Positions 41,339-49,867 of a DNA stretch of 64,000 nt are shown piece by piece (within the stretch, counting starts at the first letter, position 1; every line of letters starts with the position of its first letter). Source of the DNA: Nitrospira sp. (GTDB lineage Bacteria; Nitrospirota; Nitrospiria; Nitrospirales; Nitrospiraceae); contig JARFXR010000002.1 of NCBI GenBank assembly GCA_029194535.1, positions 186,001 to 250,000 of the forward strand, in the 5' to 3' direction. Under the pieces are notes generated by a model. It was not told where the DNA came from. It made no database searches and worked only from the letters and a program-made list of their open reading frames with translations. The translations under genes were made by a program, and so were the position numbers.

Positions 41339-43495
41339 GTGGAGACTACGAACATCTCTCAGAATGCACGTGTCGGCCTACCCCTCAGCTTGGCCCGCCT
41401 CGAGGAGCTCTCCCAGAATTTGTGGTGGAGTTGGACGTTGGAGGCGCGACAGCTGTTCGAAACGATTGATCCCACGCTGTGGTTTCTGACGCAACACAAT
41501 CCTGTCAAGCTGCTTGCGGATGTGAAACCGGAACGGCTGGCGCGCCTGGCGGAGGATCCGTCCTATCTTCGGCAGTACTCCGCGGTGATTAAATTGTTCG
41601 ATCAGTACCGGGCCAACGGCCATAGCTGGTTCAGCACACAGCATGCCGCTTCGGTCAAGGAAACCATCGCCTATTTCTCCGCGGAGTTCGGCCTCCACAC
41701 CTCCATCCCCATTTACAGCGGCGGCTTGGGCATTCTGGCCGGCGACCACTGCAAGGAGGCGAGCGATCTCGGTGTGCCGCTGGTCGGCATCGGCTTCATG
41801 TATCCACAGGGATACTTCCGCCAACGCATCACGACGGAAGGCTGGCAGGAAGCAGCCTACGCGGCGTTCAATCGCGAGGAGTCTCCCATCCACTCGGCGC
41901 TGACCCCATCAGGGGAACCTTGTCGGATTGCGGTGGAGATAGGCGGCCGGACCGTCGCCGCCGTCGTCTGGAAAGTGCAGGTTGGTCGGGTCCCGCTGTA
42001 CCTGATCGACACGGACGTGCACGAGAACACGCCTGAGAACCGCGCCCTGTCCGCTCGATTGTACGGAGGTGACCAGGAGATGCGGTTATGCCAGGAAATC
42101 CTACTCGGCATCGGAGGCGTTCGCGTTCTGCGCAACCTGGGCATTGCTCCCTCCGTCTGGCATGCCAACGAAGGGCATTCCGCCTTTCTGACCTTGGAGC
42201 GCCTTCGGGAGTTGGTACAAGCAGGCACATCTCACGCCGAGGCGAGCGAGATCGTCCGGCAGAGCACCGTGTTCACGACCCACACGCCTGTACCCGCCGG
42301 TCATGACGTGTTTCCACATCACCTGATGGAGAAGTACTTTGCAGGTTTTTGGGATCAGATCGGTCTCTCGCGTGAGGAATTCCTCGGCCTGGGAGAAACC
42401 CCGGAATCTCGGGGACGTGGGTTCAACATGACCGCGCTTGTGATGCGGTTGTCGGCGCATCTCAACGGAGTCAGCCGGGAGCACGGACGGGTGAGTCGCC
42501 AGATGTGGCAGCATTTTTGGCCCGGGCTCCCCGTTGAACAGGTGCCGATCCGGAGCATCACCAACGGCATCCACGCGCCAACCTGGATTTCTCCTGACCT
42601 TCACAGGCTGTACAGCAAATCGCTCAGCCCGATGTGGGCCGAGAGCTGCGACGATCCGGCCATGTGGCAGCGGGTCCTCGATATTCCCGATCATGAACTC
42701 TGGGCCGTTCGCCAGACGATGAAGCGCAAACTCATGGGCTTTATCCGTGGGCGGGTCCGCACCGGCTGGATGCAGGGACAGCTCCACCCCTCGCAGGTGC
42801 TGGCCCGAGGCACGTTGCTTGACCCCGAGGCGCTCACGATCGGGTTTGCGCGACGGTTCGCCACGTACAAACGGGCCACCTTGCTGTTTGCCGACCTTGA
42901 ACGTTTAAAGCGCCTTCTCCACGACCAATGGCGCCCCGTCCAGCTGATCTTCGCCGGCAAAGCTCATCCGGCCGACGAACCAGGACGCTATTTCATTCAC
43001 GAGGTCATGAGCTATTGCCAGGACCACAAGTTGGGAGGTCAGGTGGCCTTTCTGGAAGACTATGAGATGCACATGGCCAAGTACCTCGTACAGGGCGTGG
43101 ACATCTGGCTGAACACTCCGCGCTTTCCCATGGAAGCCAGCGGCACGAGCGGTATGAAGGCGGCCCTCAACGGTGCGTTGCACTTCAGTGTGCTCGACGG
43201 GTGGTGGCAAGAAGGGTATAACGGGGCGAACGGCTGGGGCATTCAGCCGCTGGGCGACGTCGACGTCGAGGCGCAGGACCGTCACGACGCCGAACAGCTC
43301 TATCGGCTACTGGAGCAGGAAGTCGTTCCACTCTATTATCAGCGCGACATCGACGGCATCCCGCGCGGATGGCTCCAATTGGTCAAGGAAAGTATCAGGA
43401 CCGTCGCGCCGGTCTTCTGCACCAAGCGGATGGTAAAAGACTATGTGGAGATGCTGTACACGCCGGCGATGGCCAAAACCCCGACGGTATGGTAA
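41339..43495 (+). CDS. glgP: Alpha-glucan phosphorylase (GT35)
   Basis: Releases glucose 1-phosphate from glycogen or maltodextrins. 718 aa, the shorter phosphorylase type. An N-terminal DUF3417-like segment (LSQNLWWSWTLEARQLF ... LWFLTQHNPVKLL) precedes the catalytic part. Substrate loop residues YSGGLGILAGDH are near 125, NEGHSAF near 275, and the PLP-lysine motif EASGTSGMK is at 599-607 with Lys607. The start is GTG with AAGGAG 5 bases upstream. MalQ at 58964 supplies a plausible partner in glycogen or maltodextrin use. Confidence 0.94.
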   Translation: METTNISQNARVGLPLSLARLEELSQNLWWSWTLEARQLFETIDPTLWFLTQHNPVKLLADVKPERLARLAEDPSYLRQYSAVIKLFDQYRANGHSWFSTQHAASVKETIAYFSAEFGLHTSIPIYSGGLGILAGDHCKEASDLGVPLVGIGFMYPQGYFRQRITTEGWQEAAYAAFNREESPIHSALTPSGEPCRIAVEIGGRTVAAVVWKVQVGRVPLYLIDTDVHENTPENRALSARLYGGDQEMRLCQEILLGIGGVRVLRNLGIAPSVWHANEGHSAFLTLERLRELVQAGTSHAEASEIVRQSTVFTTHTPVPAGHDVFPHHLMEKYFAGFWDQIGLSREEFLGLGETPESRGRGFNMTALVMRLSAHLNGVSREHGRVSRQMWQHFWPGLPVEQVPIRSITNGIHAPTWISPDLHRLYSKSLSPMWAESCDDPAMWQRVLDIPDHELWAVRQTMKRKLMGFIRGRVRTGWMQGQLHPSQVLARGTLLDPEALTIGFARRFATYKRATLLFADLERLKRLLHDQWRPVQLIFAGKAHPADEPGRYFIHEVMSYCQDHKLGGQVAFLEDYEMHMAKYLVQGVDIWLNTPRFPMEASGTSGMKAALNGALHFSVLDGWWQEGYNGANGWGIQPLGDVDVEAQDRHDAEQLYRLLEQEVVPLYYQRDIDGIPRGWLQLVKESIRTVAPVFCTKRMVKDYVEMLYTPAMAKTPTVW

Positions 43496-43541
43496 GACCG
43501 CTCCCTCTGCCGCCGTCCCGAGGAACCCAGTTGTACATCGC

Positions 43542-44921
43542 ATGGTGACCGGTCCCTCTTTCCGTGCCCATGCGATTCTATTCACGGCGCTCCTGCTGAC
43601 AACCTCCCTCGCCTTCGGCGCGACTGCGGCCACGGCGGGTGTCGGCCTGGAACAGGAAGCGACCCAGGCCTATCGCGACGCGGAATACGACAAAGTTCTG
43701 AATCTATGGAGTTCCCGGGCTTCGGATCTCCCCCCGTCGAAGGCCTTCCTTCGCGTGACGATTCAAAGCCACCTGAAACTGGGCCACACCGAGGAGGCCG
43801 TGGCGCTTTACGACCGATTGGTTCCCGCCAACCAACCGGACGAGTTCCCACTTTTGCGTTCGCTGGCCCTGAGCACGTTGATCACTCACGTCCGCGACTC
43901 CAAAGAATACGTCAGGATCGCCGCCTACACGGCTCTGGCGGAGTTGGGGCTTGTCGAGACCAGATCCATTTTAGAGGATGGGTTGCTGGACCCTTCTCCG
44001 TTGGTGCGGGCCCGCGCCGTCGAGGGTCTCGGTCATGCCGGGCTGGCTTCGAAGTCGGATGCGCTACGACGCGCCCTGCGGGACGACATGCCGCCGGTAC
44101 GCATCGCCGCCATGAACGTGTTGAGCGAAGGAGGAGTCGGCGACATTGTGCCCCGTCTGGTCGAGGTGGCGCGAACTGAAGACGGACCCGAAGGGGTATT
44201 CGCCTACGCCGCGCTCTATCGGCTGGGCAAACAGGACATGTTGCGCGATATCACGGGAGCCGCCACACTTCCGGATCCGGAAACCCGCATGGCCGCATTG
44301 GGTGCGCTCGGAAAATTGAAACGGCCGTCGAGCCTCGCGGTACTCAGCCAAGCTGTCTACGATCCTGAGCCGTCGGTTCGTGCGTTTGCCGCCGGTGCCC
44401 TGGGCGAGTTCGGGCAGCCCGGAGCGGTTGCGCCGCTCACGCATGCGATCGGTGACGAGCACGCACGAGTCAGGGGTGTGGCTGCCGTCAGTTTGGGCCG
44501 TCTCGGCATCCGTGACACACGTCCGCTGTTGCTCCAATTGACGCACGATGCCTCCATGCAGGTGCGCGCCAGCGCCGTTGAAGGGCTTCTTCGATTGGGC
44601 GATGCATCAGCCGTCCTGATTGCTACGGATCTGGCTCGTCACCCCGACCCATCGGTTCGCGCTGCCACGGCACAGGCGCTTGGGATGGCCGTCGACAAGC
44701 AAGGCACAACCATCCTTCAGGCGCTGCTGCAGGATCAGCAACCTCAGCCCAGGTTATTTGCTGCGAAAGCGCTAGGCAAGACGAACCCGCCCGCGTTTGC
44801 TCTCCTAAAAAAGGGCTTGCACGATTCGGACTTGGCTGTCCGTATCACCGCAGCCGGGAGTCTGTTGCAACAAATCGACCGACACAACAGGTCCACGGCA
44901 TCCAAGGGACGGAAAGGATAG
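43542..44921 (+). CDS. Secreted HEAT-repeat protein
   Basis: 459 aa from ATG 43542. A signal peptide is predicted (AHAILFTALLLTTSLAFGATAATA). After an N-terminal TPR-like helical part (residues ~30-100), repeated 31-residue helical units with RxxAxxALGxLG signatures run to the C-terminus, for example near VRAFAAGALGEFGQPGAVAPL and VRASAVEGLLRLGD. HEAT repeats are scaffolds for protein binding; the partner is unknown. The next gene starts 2 bp later, so they form an operon. Confidence 0.85.
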   Translation: MVTGPSFRAHAILFTALLLTTSLAFGATAATAGVGLEQEATQAYRDAEYDKVLNLWSSRASDLPPSKAFLRVTIQSHLKLGHTEEAVALYDRLVPANQPDEFPLLRSLALSTLITHVRDSKEYVRIAAYTALAELGLVETRSILEDGLLDPSPLVRARAVEGLGHAGLASKSDALRRALRDDMPPVRIAAMNVLSEGGVGDIVPRLVEVARTEDGPEGVFAYAALYRLGKQDMLRDITGAATLPDPETRMAALGALGKLKRPSSLAVLSQAVYDPEPSVRAFAAGALGEFGQPGAVAPLTHAIGDEHARVRGVAAVSLGRLGIRDTRPLLLQLTHDASMQVRASAVEGLLRLGDASAVLIATDLARHPDPSVRAATAQALGMAVDKQGTTILQALLQDQQPQPRLFAAKALGKTNPPAFALLKKGLHDSDLAVRITAAGSLLQQIDRHNRSTASKGRKG

Positions 44922-44923
44922 GC

Positions 44924-45379
44924 ATGTGGAAATTTATCGGAGTGCTCCTCTTGATTGTGGCATCGTTCGCGCTGGGATTCTATTTCGGCCAACGGCCGGT
45001 CGGAACTTTGGAGGAAACAGTGGCAGGGTTGCCGAAGTCAATAAAGGAAGTCTCTCGGAACGTCATGGACACTACCATGGGAATCGAACAGGATCTCCGC
45101 AGGCGCCAGGCCCTGCTCGAGACGAAGTCAAAAATCGTGCAAACCCGTTCCGATGTGCTGGATAAGAATTTCGGGGAAGCGGCAAAGCAGCTGGCGGACG
45201 GCGTGGCCGGTCTGGAAACCGCCATCAAGGGGGCGCGACAAGACGCTTCGACTCAGGCCGTGCGGGCAGTCATCGGCACGTTGCAGGAATTGCGACTGGA
45301 ATTGTCGATGGGAAAGCCAGTTCCGATGAAGAAACTCAACGACGTTCAGAAGGAAATCGACCGGCAGCTCGACAAATAG
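44924..45379 (+). CDS. Membrane-anchored helical protein of unknown function
   Basis: 151 aa. One N-terminal membrane helix (FIGVLLLIVASFALGFYFG) is followed by a charged, mostly helical region with likely coiled coil (IEQDLRRRQALLETKSKIVQTRSDVLDKNF). The topology suggests a periplasmic or cytoplasmic helical rod. It is tightly linked to the secreted HEAT-repeat gene. Confidence 0.8.
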   Translation: MWKFIGVLLLIVASFALGFYFGQRPVGTLEETVAGLPKSIKEVSRNVMDTTMGIEQDLRRRQALLETKSKIVQTRSDVLDKNFGEAAKQLADGVAGLETAIKGARQDASTQAVRAVIGTLQELRLELSMGKPVPMKKLNDVQKEIDRQLDK

Positions 45380-45422
45380 ACGGCCGCGTCGGGCGCACGA
45401 TTTCGAGCGGGCTGGAGACCGC

Positions 45423-46241
45423 TCAGGCGTTGGCCGGCTGCTTCTTCCACTTCGCCAGAATTCGCTCGACCCGCATCCGCACCACCATGTCCGAATCTTT
45501 CGTCAACGGCTTGATGGCATCGCGTCCGCGATCGTCTCCGATTGCCTCCAAGGCGGCAGCTGCGGTCAGGCGGGTGAACCAATCCTTGTCGGCCAACATT
45601 TCGATCAGTGGATCGATGGCGTCAGTATGCTTGATGCGACCGAGGGCCAGCACCGCTTGCTTTCGAACCAGCTCGTCCCTGTCCTTCAGCGCGACGACCA
45701 GCCGACTCAGGGCCGGAGCGCCCAGCTCGACCAGGGCATTGGTCGCATCGTCCTTGAATTCGTCGTTCCGCAGCTGAAGCATGAGCGGATCGAGCACTCG
45801 CTCATCGCGGATCTTGCCCAGTGCGGCAATCGCGTACTTTCGAACGTCCCAATCACGAAGCAGCTTGAGCAGCATTTCCACGGCAGGAGAACCGATCTGA
45901 CCGAGCCCATCGACGGCGACTTCCCGAACCTGCCAGTCTCCGTCCCGCAGCGCCTGGCACAACGGTTCCACGCATCGTTCATCCGCCATTTCCCCGAGGG
46001 TGATGGCTGCTTCGCGCCGTACGACCCAGTCAGAATCCTTGAGCAGGTCGATTTGGATATCGATCTCGTCCTTCGGTTTCTCTTCTTCGAGCAGCGCAGC
46101 CTCAGGCTGCACGTCGGTGGCTTCGGCCGCCGGAGCCTCTCCAGTCAGCTCCGCCGCCACCTGATCGGTAAGTTCGTCGGACGCGGCTTCGGGATCGGTT
46201 TCTTTGTGATGGTCTTGCTCGTGTGCTTCCGATGGTTTCAT
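45423..46241 (-). CDS. Cytoplasmic HEAT-repeat (PBS lyase-like) protein
   Basis: 272 aa without a signal peptide. An acidic, Glu/Ala-rich N-terminal ~85 residues is followed by five or six HEAT units ([64 protein letters not shown]). It is convergent with the preceding operon and probably a binding scaffold; a role as a true phycobilin lyase is not implied. Confidence 0.85.
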   Translation of the reverse strand: MKPSEAHEQDHHKETDPEAASDELTDQVAAELTGEAPAAEATDVQPEAALLEEEKPKDEIDIQIDLLKDSDWVVRREAAITLGEMADERCVEPLCQALRDGDWQVREVAVDGLGQIGSPAVEMLLKLLRDWDVRKYAIAALGKIRDERVLDPLMLQLRNDEFKDDATNALVELGAPALSRLVVALKDRDELVRKQAVLALGRIKHTDAIDPLIEMLADKDWFTRLTAAAALEAIGDDRGRDAIKPLTKDSDMVVRMRVERILAKWKKQPANA

Positions 46242-46273
46242 GAATCGCTTCCTCAGTGACAGCTGAAAGCCGG

Positions 46274-46489
46274 CTATCCTGCCGCCGGAGCCCCCTCGGT
46301 AGCCGGCTTATTCGCTCCCGAATGTTTTTTTCTTAGAGCCACCGCACGCCGTTTCCGCTGCTCACGCTTCAGCCGCTTCCGAAGCGCACGGACCGCTGCA
46401 TCACCCTCAGGATTGTTGTGGCCACTCAACTTTGCGGCCACCTTCTTCTTGAGCCGCGCCTCGTCCGACTCGGACCCCTTTTTCGCCAT
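46274..46489 (-). CDS. Small highly basic protein, unknown
   Basis: 71 aa from ATG 46489, preceded by GGAGG at 6 bases. Nearly a third Lys/Arg, with [21 protein letters not shown] in the middle, so probably a nucleic-acid-binding or ribosome-associated protein. A TTG at 46495 is the alternative start. It is 32 bp upstream of the HEAT gene in the same direction. Confidence 0.7.
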   Translation of the reverse strand: MAKKGSESDEARLKKKVAAKLSGHNNPEGDAAVRALRKRLKREQRKRRAVALRKKHSGANKPATEGAPAAG

Positions 46490-46644
46490 TGCCAACCTCC
46501 GCCTTCCGTCAAATCCTCAATTCTTTCTGTGAAATCGTGCACGGGCACCCACACCTCCCAGGGTCCCGTACCGACCCGCATGGTCCGCAGTCTAGTGGAC
46601 CGCTTTATGTGCTGTCAACGGGAGCGCAGGAGCCAGGGAAAAGG

Positions 46645-47280
46645 TTAGTCGAGAACGAGCGCGGCAAGTTCGACATGCGCCGTATGGTCTGCCGCCAGTG
46701 TCGCCGGGACCCGCAGGTCTCTTCGCCTGGTCCACAGATCGCCGGGGCGTGGACGGTGGGGAGCCCCCAGCGCGACACCCTCCGGCTTCGTCGTCGAGTC
46801 GGTGCCCAGAATCCTGGCAAGCGACCGCGCCTTGGCGGCGTCAGAAGACAGGAGCGAGTCCGGTCGACGCTCTCCGACGATTTCAACTTGAACCAGCGAT
46901 AATCCCCCCTTTTCCATACCTAGGCGTATCGCCGCGGCGTGAGAAAGGTCGAGGATGCGACCGTTTACATAAGGACCGCGATCCGTGATCCGAACATAAA
47001 TGTACTTGCCGTTGACCAGGTTGACCACACGGACCATGCTCCCCAGCGGCATCGTGCGGTGAGCGGCAGTCAACCCTTCCATATCATAGATCGTCCCATC
47101 GGCAGCTTGTTTCCCATGGAACGGTTCGCCATACCAGGAGGCTGTGCCGCGATCCTTAATGCCGACATCGAATTGGGAATCACCCTTCGGAATCCAGGAA
47201 CAACCGCCCATGAAGCACCAGGTGCCGAGGACGACGCCGAGAACGGCGGTATACGGTGATGTCATTGCACGAACGGTCAT
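46645..47280 (-). CDS. rlpA: RlpA-like double-psi beta-barrel lipoprotein
   Basis: 211 aa from ATG 47280, with GAGGTG 5 bases upstream. N-terminal lipoprotein signal with GGC lipobox (TWCFMGGCSW). The DPBB domain includes GTASWYGEPFHGKQAADG, GLTAAHRTMPLGSMVRV, ITDRGPYVNGRILDLSHAAA, as in RlpA lytic transglycosylases; the catalytic aspartate and histidine region looks intact. No SPOR domain, so septal targeting would have to occur otherwise. Confidence 0.9.
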   Translation of the reverse strand: MTVRAMTSPYTAVLGVVLGTWCFMGGCSWIPKGDSQFDVGIKDRGTASWYGEPFHGKQAADGTIYDMEGLTAAHRTMPLGSMVRVVNLVNGKYIYVRITDRGPYVNGRILDLSHAAAIRLGMEKGGLSLVQVEIVGERRPDSLLSSDAAKARSLARILGTDSTTKPEGVALGAPHRPRPGDLWTRRRDLRVPATLAADHTAHVELAALVLD

Positions 47281-47339
47281 GTCGTCACCTCTATCCTGTT
47301 GAACCGACCGCTTGACTCTCACCGGTCCAACTTAAAACC

Positions 47340-47375
47340 GGGGCTGTCGTTCAACAATACCGACAGCGTAGCCCC
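47340..47375 (-). terminator. Probable terminator after the 118-aa protein gene
   Basis: On the minus strand CTGTCG pairs with CGACAG and, outside a six-base bulge, GGGG pairs with CCCC, followed by GGTTTTAAG. A stem followed by a short T-run fits a weak rho-independent terminator. It lies between the 118-aa gene stop and the rlpA start. Confidence 0.45.
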
Positions 47376-47498
47376 CGCCCCTACCTTCGGCTGGAGCACA
47401 GGATCAGTCACATATCATCACATGCACAGGGATGTGGCCAAGACTCCCCGTCATCGAAATGCGACCCGATCGCCTTACTGGTCCGGTTCAGAAAGACA

Positions 47499-47855
47499 TC
47501 AGCCTTTGGCTTGAATCATTCGGGCGAGCAGGCCCTCAGGGCTCTTGACATATGTGAGCCAAACGCTCTCGCCCACCCGTATATTATGGAGAGGGACCTT
47601 TTTCTGCCCCCGTAGAATCTTAGTCTGAGCGGTGACGGTGGCTCCGACAGTCATAAAATTCTTGGGTGTGATCGGGGTATTGACCACAATCAGTTGGGGC
47701 GACTGATTCGAGGTCACTCCGATCACAATCCCTTGTACCTTGTAGGTCCGTCCTTGAGCGGCCTCACTGGCAGGAACGGAGAGCAACCCGATCGCGATCG
47801 CCACCACCGCTGTCCAAAACCAACGCCGACTCGGCGTGACGATTCTGTCTCTCAT
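47499..47855 (-). CDS. Small secreted protein of unknown function
   Basis: 118 aa. Signal peptide: RRWFWTAVVAIAIGLLSVPASEA. The mature ~80 residues are beta-rich (YKVQGIVIGVTSNQSPQLIVVN; VGATVTAQTKILRGQK; IRVGESVWLTYV), an OB-like or DUF5666-like pattern. It starts 255 bp from the divergent ABC operon. Confidence 0.75.
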   Translation of the reverse strand: MRDRIVTPSRRWFWTAVVAIAIGLLSVPASEAAQGRTYKVQGIVIGVTSNQSPQLIVVNTPITPKNFMTVGATVTAQTKILRGQKKVPLHNIRVGESVWLTYVKSPEGLLARMIQAKG

Positions 47856-48065
47856 TGCCAGGAGCCGTTCGAAGTGTGCTGGACTCTAACAGGATGCTCG
47901 GCGCCTGTAAAGTTGCCGATTCCACGATCAGCTTCCTGCGCCGATCTTTTAGTCTCCCGCGCCATCGATATTGACTGCCCTCCACGGGGTGAGTAAGATG
48001 CCTTGTCTTCAATGGACCGGACATCGATGAGCAGCCCGCCTGTATAGTCCTCGACGGCATCCGTT

Positions 48066-48101
48066 CAGCCGCAGGCACACCATCAGCCACAGGCACACCA
48101 G
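48066..48101 (+). repeat. Two-copy 18-bp tandem repeat before the ABC ATPase gene
   Basis: CAGCCGCAGGCACACCAT is followed immediately by CAGCCACAGGCACACCAG, 16 of 18 identical. It ends 10 bp before the ATG at 48111, where a Shine-Dalgarno would be expected but is not evident. Confidence 0.7.
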
Positions 48102-48110
48102 TGACGACAG

Positions 48111-49100
48111 ATGATTGACGTTCAGCAAGTTACCAAGCGATACGGACAGCACACCGCCATCGATCGCGTAACTTTCTCCGTCGCCAAGGGAGAGGTGCTG
48201 GCCTTTCTTGGCCCGAACGGGGCGGGCAAGACGACGACCATGCGGATTCTCACCTGCTTCCTTCCAGCCACGGAAGGATCGGCGCGGGTCGCAGGATACG
48301 ACTGCCTTGACCAACCGTTGGACGTGAAGCGACGAATTGGTTATCTGCCGGAGACGCCGCCCGTTTATCAAGAATTGACGACCCACGAGTACCTTCGATT
48401 CGTCGGGCAGCTTCGCGGCCTGAAGCGCGACACGCTGACCGCGGCCATCACTCGTGAAGTTGAACGGTTGGGACTGGGGCCGGTCCAGCACCGATTGATC
48501 GGCAATCTTTCTCGTGGCTATCGCCAGCGTGTGGGACTGGCTCAGGCCCTGCTTCATGATCCTCCCGTCTTGATACTCGACGAGCCGACCGTCGGGCTCG
48601 ACCCAAAACAGATCATCGAAATTCGCGAATTGATCAGAAGTCTGGCAGGGTCACACTCGGTGATTCTCAGCACACATATCCTTCCAGAAGCCACCGCCGT
48701 CTGCCAGCGGGTTGTGATTATCAGTGGCGGACGTATCGTTGCAGAAGACACTCCCGATCAACTCTCCGCCCGCTTGCGCAACTCGGAAAAACTTTCCGTA
48801 ATCCTCAAGCGTCCGCCGGCAGATGTCGAAGCCCGGTTCAAGCAGATTTCCGGTGTGCAGCACGTGTTCGCCGACGGCGCAGCCGGCAGCTTCCTGCTGG
48901 AGTCCGAATTGGGTCAGGACATTCGCGAAGACGTCGGCCGTTTGGCAGTCACCAACGGCTGGGGTCTGGTCGAACTCAAACCGATCTCCATGACGCTGGA
49001 AGACGTCTTTCTCCGTCTCACTCGGCACGAGGAAGGGATGGGCCAGCCGGAACAGGAATCCGAACTCGAACCCATGGGAAGCACGGAGACCTCAGCATGA
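48111..49100 (+). CDS. ABC transporter ATP-binding protein, gliding-motility (GldA) type
   Basis: 329 aa. Walker A GPNGAGKT at 34-41, signature LSRGYRQRVG, Walker B VLILDEPTVGLD and the H-loop STHIL are present, followed by a C-terminal extension of ~100 residues as in GldA-like/NosF-like ATPases. First gene of a four-gene operon with an ABC-2 permease, a GldG-like protein and a DUF4340 protein. Substrate unknown. Confidence 0.92.
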   Translation: MIDVQQVTKRYGQHTAIDRVTFSVAKGEVLAFLGPNGAGKTTTMRILTCFLPATEGSARVAGYDCLDQPLDVKRRIGYLPETPPVYQELTTHEYLRFVGQLRGLKRDTLTAAITREVERLGLGPVQHRLIGNLSRGYRQRVGLAQALLHDPPVLILDEPTVGLDPKQIIEIRELIRSLAGSHSVILSTHILPEATAVCQRVVIISGGRIVAEDTPDQLSARLRNSEKLSVILKRPPADVEARFKQISGVQHVFADGAAGSFLLESELGQDIREDVGRLAVTNGWGLVELKPISMTLEDVFLRLTRHEEGMGQPEQESELEPMGSTETSA

Positions 49101-49867
49101 CACCGGTCGGCGCCATCGTCTCCAAAGAACTGCGCTCCTATTTCGTTTCCCCGGTCGTCTACGTCGTCGGGGCGGTGTTCCTGCTCATCGTTGGACTGCT
49201 GGCCTATCTGTACATCGTGTTCGCGGGCGCCCAGGCGATCCAGCTGATGCAGATCCAAGGCAGCCAGGCCCAGATCAACCTCAACGACCTCGTCTTCCGC
49301 AACCTCTTTGCAAGCGTCCGATTCGTCCTCCTCATCATTCTGCCGATCCTCACCATGCGGCTCTTCGCGGAGGAGCGAAAGCTTCGAACCTTTGAGTTCC
49401 TGATGACCTCGCCTGTCGGATTGAACGAGATCGTCGCCGGCAAGTTCACGAGCGTGTTCCTCGTTTTTGGGGGATTGCTTGCATGGACGGGCCTCATCCC
49501 GCTGACCCTGTCGCTGTTCAGCGATTTCGATTGGCACCCCGTGCTGACCGGCTATCTCGGCCTGGCGTTGCTCGGCGCGTTGTTTCTCGGCGTGGGACTT
49601 CTGGCGTCCGCATTGACCGAGAATCAAGTTGTCGCGGCATTCCTGAGTTTCGGCCTGTTGCTGTTTCTATGGCTCCTTGCGGGTCTCGGCTCTCTTCTGG
49701 GCGATACCGCGGCGGGACAGGTCATCTCCTACGTTTCCTTCATGGAGCACTATGACCACCTGGTGCGCGGCCTCGTGGACACGAAGGATCTGGTGTATTT
49801 TGCCACCGCGATCATCCTGGTGTTGTTTCTTGCGCACCGCGTCGTCGATTCCGCCAGATGGAGATGA
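49097..49867 (+). CDS. ABC-2 type permease, GldF-like
   Basis: 256 aa with about six membrane helices, e.g. VVYVVGAVFLLIVGLLAYLYIV, FVLLIILPILTMRLF and VFLVFGGLLAWTGLIPLTL. EERKLRTFEFLMTSPV is the characteristic coupling segment of this permease type. It overlaps the ATPase gene by 4 bp and the next gene by 10 bp. Confidence 0.92.
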   Translation: MTPVGAIVSKELRSYFVSPVVYVVGAVFLLIVGLLAYLYIVFAGAQAIQLMQIQGSQAQINLNDLVFRNLFASVRFVLLIILPILTMRLFAEERKLRTFEFLMTSPVGLNEIVAGKFTSVFLVFGGLLAWTGLIPLTLSLFSDFDWHPVLTGYLGLALLGALFLGVGLLASALTENQVVAAFLSFGLLLFLWLLAGLGSLLGDTAAGQVISYVSFMEHYDHLVRGLVDTKDLVYFATAIILVLFLAHRVVDSARWR

